A DNA stretch of 6,093 bases from assembly GCA_910585655.1 (NCBI GenBank), contig CAJUFW010000095.1, forward strand, positions 6,381 through 12,473, given 5' to 3'. Within the stretch, counting starts at the first letter, position 1, and each line of letters opens with the position of its first letter. Below are positions 1 to 5,820 of the stretch, piece after piece. This DNA comes from an uncultured Lachnospiraceae bacterium. GTDB taxonomy: Bacteria > Bacillota_A > Clostridia > Lachnospirales > Lachnospiraceae. The notes beneath the pieces are model-generated. The model had not been told where the DNA came from and did no database searches. It worked only from the letters and a program-made list of their open reading frames with translations. The position numbers and the translations under genes are program-made.

Positions 1-1112
1 GAAATATAAGTCTCTCTCCACACGGAGAGAGTGGGTTGAAATCGTATGTGATTGTTTTTATAGGCGGCTTCCCGTGTCTCTCTCCACACGGAGAGAGTGG
101 GTTGAAATATCGCGATTGAGACCTTTTGCAGCAAAGATAAAAGTCTCTCTCCACACGGAGAGAGTGGGTTGAAATTTTAGTTGATTTATTCAACAATAAC
201 GGTAAAGAAGTCTCTCTCCACACGGAGAGAGTGGGTTGAAATATGCGTAAGTATTTTAATTGGTTAAATGTTTTTGTCTCTCTCCACACGGAGAGAGTGG
301 GTTGAAATCAAAAAACAGATAGAACGCGCTATACAGTTAAGAGTCTCTCTCCACACGGAGAGAGTGGGTTGAAATATGTTTGCCGTCATTTCAAAAGTGG
401 CGTCTCCGGGTCTCTCTCCACACGGAGAGAGTGGGTTGAAATGACGTGCAGTAAAACGAGGATACCAATTTGCTGAAGTCTCTCTCCACACGGAGAGAGT
501 GGGTTGAAATATCCAATCGTCTACGTAACAAAGCGCTTTACGAGTCTCTCTCCACACGGAGAGAGTGGGTTGAAATACGGCTTTTTGCAGACTATCCTCT
601 GATACTATCTGGTCTCTCTCCACACGGAGAGAGTGGGTTGAAATATCGTCAAAATCACCAAACGAATCCACGGCAATGGTCTCTCTCCACACGGAGAGAG
701 TGGGTTGAAATAAAAAGCCCTGTCGTCATTAGACTACGATTTTTGTAGTCTCTCTCCACACGGAGAGAGTGGGTTGAAATACGATAGACTGGTTTTTAGT
801 GCAAATGCGTCTAATGTCTCTCTCCACACGGAGAGAGTGGGTTGAAATTATAAAAACAGACAAAACCTCGGATGCTGCACCTGTCTCTCTCCACACGGAG
901 AGAGTGGGTTGAAATTGTGCAAATATCAAAGGAGGAGTGTATAAAGATGTCTCTCTCCACACGGAGAGAGTGGGTTGAAATTATTCCGCAAATTGTAAAC
1001 TTGTCCAGCATTTCCGTCTCTCTCCACACGGAGAGAGTGGGTTGAAATATTTGCGGCACACTGTAATATACGCCATCCGGTCGTCTCTCTCTGTATGAAG
1101 AGAGTAAGAAAT
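1..1112 (+). CRISPR. Type I-C-like CRISPR array, trailer-side portion
   Basis: Sixteen identical 33-nt repeats start at 10, 76, 143, 210, 276, 343, 410, 478, 544, 612, 679, 748, 816, 883, 949 and 1016; a decayed repeat follows at 1083. Each repeat begins GTCTCTCTCC, folds as CTCTCTCC-ACAC-GGAGAGAG (8-bp stem, 4-nt loop) and ends GTTGAAAT. Spacers between them are 33, 34, 34, 33, 34, 34, 35, 33, 35, 34, 36, 35, 34, 33, 34 and 34 nt, all different. Positions 1-9 are probably the end of another spacer, so the array continues to the left. Repeat length, the stem and the GAAAT end fit type I-C, where Cas5 processes the transcript. Repeat polarity and the decayed last repeat both place the leader to the left, outside the window, with crRNA read from the plus strand. 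Long open frames across this region are repeat artefacts. Confidence 0.98.
1083..1112 (+). repeat. Degenerate terminal CRISPR repeat (trailer end)
   Basis: This 30-nt element follows a normal 34-nt spacer and keeps the first nine bases and the AAAT end of the repeat. Against the consensus it has seven substitutions, all transitions (C to T at repeat positions 10, 12 and 14; A to G at 11; G to A at 16, 24 and 25), and lacks three bases (TTG) near the 3' end. Part of the stem survives: the outer six CTCTCT/AGAGAG pairs. Decay of the leader-distal repeat is common in arrays, so this marks the old end of the array, facing cas1. Confidence 0.93.
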
Positions 1113-1145
1113 CAAAAAATAAAACCATAAATGAGAGGAAAACAA

Positions 1146-2177
1146 ATGAGACATTTGCTAAATACCTTATTTCTGACCACCGAGGATGCTTATTTATCCT
1201 TGGATGGGGAAAATGTAGTGGTAAGTCGTGGAAAGGAAGAGCTTGCACGGTTTCCGCTGCACAATTTAGAGGGAATTATTGCGTTTTCTTATGCCGGAGC
1301 TTCTCCGGCTCTTATGGGAGCTTGTGTCCAAAGAAATATTAATTTCGTATTTTGTACTCCAAGAGGGAAATTTTTAGCAAGGGTAACGGGAATTGTCAAT
1401 GGAAATGTTTTACTTAGAAGAAAACAATACCGTCTGGCAGATAATATAGAGGAAAGCTGTAAGATTGCCCGTTATATGATATCCGGAAAGCTATACAATG
1501 CCAGATGGAGTATAGAAAGGACAAAGAGAGACCATAAGTTACGTATCCAAGAAGAAAAATTTCAACATGCTTCTGAAATAATAAAAGCGCGTATCAAAGA
1601 TGTGTTGGCAGAAACCTCTTTGGATTCGCTGCGGGGATTAGAAGGAGCGGCGGCAACGGCGTATTTCAGCGTTTTTGACGATATGATTTTACGTGAAAAG
1701 GAAGCTTTTTATTTTCATGAGAGAAGCAGAAGACCTCCTTTGGATAATGTAAATGCCATGCTTTCTTTTGCATATAGTCTATTGACAAATGACTGTGCAT
1801 CTGCTTTAGAAAGTGTTGGCTTGGATTCTTATGTTGGATTTTTACATCGGGATAGACCTGGGAGAAGTTCACTGGCATTGGATTTGATGGAAGAATTACG
1901 TCCGTGTATGGCAGATCGTTTTGTACTGACTGTTATCAACAATCGAATTATGAATGCGAGTGATTTTGAATTATCAGAAAGCGGCGCCGTTCGTATGACG
2001 GATAACGCCAGAAAAAAGTTTTTAAAAAGTTGGCAGGAAAAGAAACAGGAATGTATTACCCATCCTTATTTGGAAGAGAAAATTCCATGGGGATTGGTTC
2101 CCTATTTACAGGCATTGCTTTTAGCAAGATATTTACGGGAGGATTTAGAAGCATATCCGCCGTTTTTATGGAAATGA
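1146..2177 (+). CDS. cas1: CRISPR-associated endonuclease/integrase Cas1, type I-C
   Basis: Cas1 with Cas2 forms the complex that integrates new spacers at the leader end of the array. The protein is 343 aa, the usual size for type I-C Cas1, and its start (MRHLLNTLFLTTEDAYLSLD) is typical of that subtype. The expected metal-binding residues are visible: E166 in RGLEGAAA, H234 in GFLHRDRPGR, and the acidic D246/E249 in ALDLMEELRP. An N-terminal beta-rich domain (about 1-90) precedes the helical catalytic domain. I chose ATG 1146 over the in-frame ATG at 1131 because GAGAGG (1133-1138) lies 7 nt upstream and family members begin at this MRxLLNTL. It lies 33 nt after the last CRISPR repeat and 9 nt before cas2, so the two genes are co-transcribed. 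No cas4 precedes it, unlike the usual cas4-cas1-cas2 order. Confidence 0.97.
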   Translation: MRHLLNTLFLTTEDAYLSLDGENVVVSRGKEELARFPLHNLEGIIAFSYAGASPALMGACVQRNINFVFCTPRGKFLARVTGIVNGNVLLRRKQYRLADNIEESCKIARYMISGKLYNARWSIERTKRDHKLRIQEEKFQHASEIIKARIKDVLAETSLDSLRGLEGAAATAYFSVFDDMILREKEAFYFHERSRRPPLDNVNAMLSFAYSLLTNDCASALESVGLDSYVGFLHRDRPGRSSLALDLMEELRPCMADRFVLTVINNRIMNASDFELSESGAVRMTDNARKKFLKSWQEKKQECITHPYLEEKIPWGLVPYLQALLLARYLREDLEAYPPFLWK

Positions 2178-2186
2178 GGTGTTTTT

Positions 2187-2477
2187 ATGCTGGTGTTAAT
2201 TACCTATGATGTAAATACAGAGGACGCTGCCGGGCGGAAGCGTTTGAGGCAGATAGCGAAAAAATGTGTGAATTATGGGCAGAGAGTGCAGAACTCGGTG
2301 TTTGAGTGTTTGGTTGACGCAGCGCAGTGTACGTTGCTAAAACATGAGCTATGTACTCTTATGGATGAGGAAAAAGACAGCTTACGGTTTTATTATTTGG
2401 GAAATCACTATCAAACAAAGGTGGAACATTTTGGAGCAAAGCAGACTTATGAACCAGAGGGTATTTTGATGATATGA
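2187..2477 (+). CDS. cas2: CRISPR-associated protein Cas2, type I-C
   Basis: Cas2 is the small ferredoxin-fold dimer that bridges two Cas1 dimers in the spacer-integration complex. The product is 96 aa, normal for type I-C Cas2. The first beta strand MLVLITYDV carries the conserved aspartate D8; RVQNSVFEC (about residues 33-41) is the second typical strand, and the tail ends EPEGILMI. ATG 2187 is preceded by GAGGTG (2176-2181), which overlaps the cas1 stop codon, so translation is probably coupled to cas1. It is the last cas gene here. Only 83 nt separate its stop from the convergent pckA stop, and the usual downstream leader and array of a type I-C locus are absent. The last codons lie in a short direct repeat (2468-2489). 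Confidence 0.97.
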   Translation: MLVLITYDVNTEDAAGRKRLRQIAKKCVNYGQRVQNSVFECLVDAAQCTLLKHELCTLMDEEKDSLRFYYLGNHYQTKVEHFGAKQTYEPEGILMI

Positions 2478-2524
2478 AAAAGAAGCCCGTATGGAGAACT
2501 TTCCGATGATATAAAAGAAGCCCG
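2468..2524. repeat. Imperfect direct repeat at the cas2/pckA junction
   Basis: GATGATATgAAAAaGAAGCC plus CG (2468-2489) recurs as GATGATATAAAAGAAGCCCG (2505-2524). The copies differ only by two inserted bases and are separated by 15 nt. The first copy contains the last two codons and the stop of cas2; the second supplies the T-tract side and outer stem of the pckA terminator. It may be a local tandem duplication. Confidence 0.8.
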
Positions 2525-2545
2525 GCAAATATCCTGCCGGGCTTC
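2511..2545 (-). terminator. Intrinsic terminator of pckA
   Basis: GAAGCCCGGCA (2517-2527) pairs perfectly with TGCCGGGCTTC (2535-2545) around a 7-nt loop. Read on the minus strand, the 11-bp stem is followed by TTTTAT (2516-2511), a short U-tract, 16 nt after the pckA stop. On the plus strand the stem is followed by CAAAATTTAAAA, a poor U-tract, so it serves pckA mainly. It may still slow transcripts arriving from cas2, which has no other terminator. Confidence 0.9.
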
Positions 2546-2560
2546 CAAAATTTAAAAATC

Positions 2561-4165
2561 TTATAACTGAGGTCCAGCCGGAACCAAAGCCTTTCCAGCA
2601 TCGTTGCCTTCGTATTTTGCAAAGTTCTTAATAAATCTCTGTGCCAGATCCTTTGCCTTTTCTTCCCATTCAGAAGCATTAGCATAAGTATCGCGTGGAT
2701 CTAAGATCTTTGGATCAACGCCTGGCAGTTCGGTCGGAACCTCGAAGTTGAAGAACGGAATCTTCTTGGTCGGTGCGTTTAAGATATCTCCGTTTAAGAT
2801 AGCGTCGATGATACCGCGGGTATCCTTAATGGAGATACGCTTGCCGGAGCCATTCCAGCCGGTGTTTACTAAGTAAGCCTTTGCGCCGCTCTTTTCCATT
2901 CTCTTTACCAGTTCTTCTGCATATTTGGTCGGATGCAGTTCTAAGAATGCCTGTCCGAAGCAAGCAGAGAAAGTTGGGGTCGGCTCGGTAATTCCGCGCT
3001 CCGTACCAGCTAACTTAGCGGTAAAGCCAGAAAGGAAATAGTACTGTGTCTGCTCTGGTGTCAGTACAGATACCGGAGGCAGTACGCCGAACGCATCAGC
3101 AGAAAGGAAAATAACGTTCTTGGCTGCCGGTGCAGCAGATACTGGACGAACGATCTTTTCGATATGGTCGATTGGATAGGAAACACGAGTATTTTCCGTA
3201 ACACTCTTGTCGTCAAAGTCAATCTTACCATTGTCATCTAAGGTAACGTTTTCCAACAAAGCATTACGCTTGATAGCGTTATAGATATCCGGCTCAGATT
3301 CTTTGTCCAGGTTGATAACCTTTGCATAGCAGCCGCCCTCAAAGTTGAAGACGCCGTTATCATCCCAGCCATGTTCATCGTCGCCAATCAAAAGACGCTT
3401 TGGATCGGTGGAAAGAGTCGTCTTACCGGTACCGGACAGCCCGAAGAAGATAGCGGTATTTTCACCGTTCATATCGGTATTCGCAGAGCAGTGCATAGAA
3501 GCGATACCCTTTAACGGCAGGTAGTAGTTCATCATAGAGAACATACCCTTTTTCATTTCGCCTCCGTACCAAGTATTGACGATAACCTGTTCGCGGCTGG
3601 TAATGTTAAACATAGCGGCTGTTTCAGAATTTAATCCAAGCTCCTGATAGTTGTCTACTTTTGCTTTGGAAGCATTGTATACAATAAAATCCGGCTCGAA
3701 GTTTTCTAACTCAGCCTCGGTAGGACGGATGAACATATTTTTTACAAAATGAGCCTGCCAAGCAACTTCCATAATAAAGCGGATACCCATACGAGTATCT
3801 TCATTTGTACCGCAGTAGGAGTCTACAACGAACAGTCTCTTATTCGATAATTCCTTGATGGCGATATCCTTTACAACTTTCCAGGTCTCTTCGGAAGCCG
3901 GATGGTTGTCGTTTTTATATTCGTCGGAAGTCCACCATACGGTATCTTTGGAATTTTCATCCATAACGATAAATTTGTCTTTTGGAGAACGGCCTGTGTA
4001 GATACCAGTCATAACGTTGACAGCACCCAGTTCGCTGACCTGTCCCTTTTCGTAGCCTTCCAGATCAGCTCTGGTCTCTTCCTCAAAAAGCTGCTCATAA
4101 GAAGGGTTGTACACAATTTCTGTCGTGCCGGTGATGCCGTACTTGGTTAAATCAATTTTTCCCAT
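2561..4165 (-). CDS. pckA: Phosphoenolpyruvate carboxykinase (ATP)
   Basis: This cytosolic enzyme interconverts oxaloacetate + ATP and PEP + CO2 + ADP. It serves gluconeogenesis or, in many anaerobes, PEP carboxylation toward C4 acids. The product is 534 aa, a normal length for the ATP-dependent family. Visible motifs are GRSPKDKF with substrate arginine R59; WYGGEMKKG (199-207) with Y200 and the metal-site lysine K206; metal-site H225 in ASMHCSAN; the P-loop GLSGTGKTT (242-250, K248); the metal-binding IGDDEHGW (D262, D263); R327 in ENTRVSYP; and NTGWNGSGKRI (434-444) near the adenine site. No key residue is missing. ATG 4165 is preceded by AGAGGT (4176-4181) with 10-nt spacing. The gene has its own promoter after pyrI and a terminator at 2511-2545, so it is probably a single-gene unit, although no terminator separates it from pyrBI. 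Confidence 0.98.
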   Translation of the reverse strand: MGKIDLTKYGITGTTEIVYNPSYEQLFEEETRADLEGYEKGQVSELGAVNVMTGIYTGRSPKDKFIVMDENSKDTVWWTSDEYKNDNHPASEETWKVVKDIAIKELSNKRLFVVDSYCGTNEDTRMGIRFIMEVAWQAHFVKNMFIRPTEAELENFEPDFIVYNASKAKVDNYQELGLNSETAAMFNITSREQVIVNTWYGGEMKKGMFSMMNYYLPLKGIASMHCSANTDMNGENTAIFFGLSGTGKTTLSTDPKRLLIGDDEHGWDDNGVFNFEGGCYAKVINLDKESEPDIYNAIKRNALLENVTLDDNGKIDFDDKSVTENTRVSYPIDHIEKIVRPVSAAPAAKNVIFLSADAFGVLPPVSVLTPEQTQYYFLSGFTAKLAGTERGITEPTPTFSACFGQAFLELHPTKYAEELVKRMEKSGAKAYLVNTGWNGSGKRISIKDTRGIIDAILNGDILNAPTKKIPFFNFEVPTELPGVDPKILDPRDTYANASEWEEKAKDLAQRFIKNFAKYEGNDAGKALVPAGPQL

Positions 4166-4248
4166 TTTGCTTTTGACCTCTTTTCTCTAAAATTTTGCTG
4201 GAACGCGGCGTGATACGAAATTCCGTTCACAATTTGGAAGCGGAACAT
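4147..4248 (-). CDS. Possible leader ORF overlapping the start of pckA
   Basis: A 33-codon frame lies in the pckA leader. ATG 4248 is preceded by GGAGG with 8-nt spacing, a better ribosome site than that of pckA itself. The peptide starts MFRFQIVNGISYHAAFQQNF and ends in a basic stretch (REKRSKAK) and WEKLI. It runs out of frame across the pckA ribosome site and stops 16-18 nt inside pckA (19-nt overlap). If translated, ribosomes would cross the pckA initiation region, either coupling or repressing it. I recognise no family. It could be a chance frame or part of a dispersed intergenic repeat. Confidence 0.33.
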   Translation of the reverse strand: MFRFQIVNGISYHAAFQQNFREKRSKAKWEKLI

Positions 4249-4269
4249 ACCAACTTCCTCCGAGTTTAT

Positions 4270-4298
4270 ATTATACATAAAATCTTTTCTAAAATCAA
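4270..4298 (-). promoter_or_regulatory. pckA promoter
   Basis: Reading leftward, TTGATT (4298-4293) and a perfect TATAAT (4275-4270) are separated by 17 nt, a strong vegetative sigma-A type promoter. Transcription would start near 4263 and give a leader of about 100 nt. The -35 box begins only 14 nt after the pyrI stop codon. Confidence 0.82.
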
Positions 4299-4312
4299 CC
4301 TCAAAATACAAT

Positions 4313-4741
4313 TTATTTTCTGGACCACTCCTGCTCGCAGTAAATACAACGATAGGTTTTGCTGTGTGGATTTGTCAGGCGGAAGCTATGCGGCAGATCT
4401 TGTTCTACAGAGGTAATACATCTTGGATTTTTGCAGCGGAAAATTCCCGTTACCTGTTCCGGCAGGGAAGGTTCCTTTTTTTCAATGATCACACCGCCGC
4501 GGATGATATTGATCGTCACACTGTCGCAGATAACGGAAACCAGATTTAAGTCAATAAAATCCGGGATTCCTTCTATTTTGATAATGTCCTTTTTGCCCAT
4601 TTTGCTGCTTTTGGCATTTTTGATAATTGCAACGGAATTGTCGTATTTATCCAGTTCCAGATAAGAATAAATATCCATTCCACGTCCGGCTTTGATGTGG
4701 TCTATCACCACGCCGGAATTTAAACCACTGATATTTAACGT
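4313..4741 (-). CDS. pyrI: Aspartate carbamoyltransferase regulatory chain (apparent ACG start)
   Basis: PyrI dimers bind nucleotide effectors (CTP, ATP) and join PyrB trimers in the aspartate transcarbamoylase holoenzyme. The allosteric domain shows VVIDHIKAG and MGKKDIIKIEG (48-58). The zinc domain has C103-x4-C108 and C132-x2-C135, the four ligands that contact the catalytic chain. Family members start a strand about ten residues before VIDHI. Here that segment reads LNISGLNSG and is preceded by ACG at 4741, 6 nt after AAAGGAG; no ATG, GTG or TTG lies in frame between that ribosome site and GTG 4711. From ACG the protein is 142 aa. From GTG 4711 it would be 132 aa, lack the strand that forms part of the nucleotide site in E. 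coli PyrI, and have a poor ribosome site. I therefore prefer ACG, but a sequencing error or a real start-codon mutation is possible. It follows pyrB by 41 nt. Confidence 0.93.
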   Translation of the reverse strand, partial: TLNISGLNSGVVIDHIKAGRGMDIYSYLELDKYDNSVAIIKNAKSSKMGKKDIIKIEGIPDFIDLNLVSVICDSVTINIIRGGVIIEKKEPSLPEQVTGIFRCKNPRCITSVEQDLPHSFRLTNPHSKTYRCIYCEQEWSRK

Positions 4742-4747
4742 ATTGGA

Positions 4748-4754
4748 CTCCTTT
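4748..4754 (-). promoter_or_regulatory. Ribosome-binding site that fixes the pyrI start
   Basis: AAAGGAG is a near-perfect Shine-Dalgarno sequence in the 41-nt pyrB-pyrI gap. Six bases follow before ACG (4741-4739), ideal spacing. The alternative GTG at 4711 is about 37 nt away and cannot be served by this site. Confidence 0.85.
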
Positions 4755-4782
4755 CTATACGCAAGGTTTTATATAAGGCAAC

Positions 4783-5715
4783 TCAAGACTCCGGTTCCTG
4801 TACCGACAGCCCTAAAAGCGTCATAATCAAAGCCATACGAACATAAACACCGTATTCCGCCTGTTTAAAATAAACGGCGCGCGGATCGTCGTCTACCTCG
4901 GAGGCGATTTCGTTGACACGAGGCAGGGGGTGGAGAATCAGCATATTGTCTTTGGCTCCGGTTAGCTTTTGTTTATCTAAAATGTAAGTATCTTTTAACC
5001 TGATATAGTCTTCTTCATTAAAAAAACGTTCCTTTTGTACTCTGGTCATATATAACACGTCCAGCTTTGGCATCGCGTCCTCTAAAGACGTTACCTCTTG
5101 ATAAGGAGCGCCTGCCGGATCGAGGACTTCCTTTTTGATATAGGAAGGAAGCCGAAGCTCTTCCGGAGAAATCATAATAAAATGGATTCCTTCATACCGT
5201 ACCAGAGCATGAATCAGAGAATGAACCGTGCGACCAAATTTTAAATCGCCGCACAGACCGATGGTTAAATGCCCCAAACGCCCTTTCAGATTTTGTATGG
5301 TTAAAAGATCGGTCAGAGTTTGTGTCGGATGGTTATGTCCGCCGTCTCCGGCATTGATCACCGGAATAGAAGCATACTGGGCTGCTACCATAGGCGCTCC
5401 CTCTTTGGGATGGCGCATCGCGCAGATATCGGCGTAGGAAGAGATGACACGGATGGTATCTGCCACGCTTTCTCCTTTGGCGGCAGAGCTGGAATCAGCC
5501 GAAGAAAAACCGAGTATACTTCCTCCCAGGTTCAGCATCGCAGCTTCAAAACTCAAGCGGGTTCGTGTACTCGGTTCATAAAATAAGGTCGCTAATTTTT
5601 TGCCCTGGCAGACAGAACGGAAACGATCCGGAAAGGCGATAATCTTTTCTGCCAGAGACAAAATCTGTCCAGTTTCCTCGACGGACAGGTCGAGTGGACT
5701 AAGTAAATGCTTCAT
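4783..5715 (-). CDS. pyrB: Aspartate carbamoyltransferase catalytic chain
   Basis: It condenses carbamoyl phosphate with aspartate to carbamoyl aspartate, the first committed step of de novo UMP synthesis. The 310-aa length is normal. The carbamoyl-phosphate signature FYEPSTRTR spans 45-53 (S49, T50, R51). The loop lysine K80 lies in SSAAKGES and comes from the neighbouring subunit in the trimer. H129 is in HNHPTQT, R162 in KFGRTVHS, R225 and Q227 in MTRVQKERF, and HPLPRVNEI (262-270) closes the aspartate site. ATG 5715 is preceded by GGGAGG (5723-5728) with 7-nt spacing. It is the first gene of a pyrBI pair, so the enzyme is probably the allosteric PyrB-PyrI holoenzyme. The leader from its predicted promoter is only about 40 nt, too short for a pyrBI- or PyrR-style attenuator, so control is more likely at the promoter. 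Confidence 0.98.
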   Translation of the reverse strand: MKHLLSPLDLSVEETGQILSLAEKIIAFPDRFRSVCQGKKLATLFYEPSTRTRLSFEAAMLNLGGSILGFSSADSSSAAKGESVADTIRVISSYADICAMRHPKEGAPMVAAQYASIPVINAGDGGHNHPTQTLTDLLTIQNLKGRLGHLTIGLCGDLKFGRTVHSLIHALVRYEGIHFIMISPEELRLPSYIKKEVLDPAGAPYQEVTSLEDAMPKLDVLYMTRVQKERFFNEEDYIRLKDTYILDKQKLTGAKDNMLILHPLPRVNEIASEVDDDPRAVYFKQAEYGVYVRMALIMTLLGLSVQEPES

Positions 5716-5760
5716 AAATAATCCTCCCTCGTCATTGACTTTTATCTTGTATTCCTGCCT

Positions 5761-5789
5761 ACTTTAATACAGAACGGCAGGCTTGTCAA
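5761..5789 (-). promoter_or_regulatory. pyrBI promoter
   Basis: Reading leftward, a consensus TTGACA (5789-5784) is followed after 17 nt by TAAAGT (5766-5761, 4 of 6 matches to TATAAT). Transcription would begin near 5754, about 40 nt before pyrB. The -35 lies in the palindrome GCTTGTCAAGC (5781-5791). A separate inverted repeat, CCTGCC (5754-5759) and GGCAGG (5776-5781), brackets the -10 and could be an operator. Confidence 0.75.
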
Positions 5790-5820
5790 GCAGAAAAGTT
5801 TTTTCAGCTTGAAAAGCTTG
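5778..5820. promoter_or_regulatory. 20-bp inverted repeat carrying both divergent -35 boxes
   Basis: The complement of 5778-5797 reads TTTTCTGCTTGACAAGCCTG and the plus strand at 5801-5820 reads TTTTCAGCTTGAAAAGCTTG. They match at 17 of 20 positions around a 3-bp centre. The left arm holds TTGACA of the pyrB promoter and the right arm TTGAAA of the rightward promoter. The layout fits a shared operator or symmetric divergent promoter. No regulator is identified. Confidence 0.6.

Noticed and set aside
1..5. GAAAT at the window start, identical to the end of a CRISPR repeat
   Set aside because: If it were a repeat end, the spacer before 10 would be only 4 nt, against 33-36 elsewhere. Most likely it is a chance match inside the preceding spacer, though a deletion cannot be excluded from this window.
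264..692. Minus-strand open frame of 142 codons with repeated STHSLRVERD / FQPTLSVWRET segments
   Set aside because: It is a translation of CRISPR repeats and spacers. The repeated peptide blocks come from the three frames of the repeat.
1131..1145. Upstream in-frame ATG of cas1 at 1131
   Set aside because: It would place the good ribosome site GAGAGG inside the coding region and add MRGKQ before the conserved family start MRxLLNTL.
1113..1145. A/T-rich stretch between array and cas1 as a leader
   Set aside because: It is only 33 nt, lies next to the decayed repeat, and the repeat polarity puts the leader at the other end. Part of it is simply the cas1 ribosome site.
470..1248. Other open frames across the array (470-748 plus; 729-962 and 811-1248 minus)
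   Set aside because: They consist of CRISPR repeat translation; the last also runs antisense into cas1. No ribosome sites or family features support them.
1666..1878. Minus-strand open frame inside cas1
   Set aside because: It is antisense to conserved Cas1 codons, with no family features or supporting context.
2359..2685. Minus-strand open frame spanning the pckA end, terminator and cas2 end
   Set aside because: It overlaps two clear genes and the terminator in an alternative frame; no recognisable protein.
4195..4664. Plus-strand open frames over the pckA leader and pyrI
   Set aside because: They are antisense to pyrI, and pyrI has its zinc-site cysteines and ribosome site on the other strand.
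5228..5586. Plus-strand open frames inside pyrB
   Set aside because: They are shadows of the conserved pyrB coding sequence.
5778..5820. The 20-bp inverted repeat as an intrinsic terminator
   Set aside because: It lies upstream of two divergent genes, no gene ends into it, and neither side has a U-tract after the stem.
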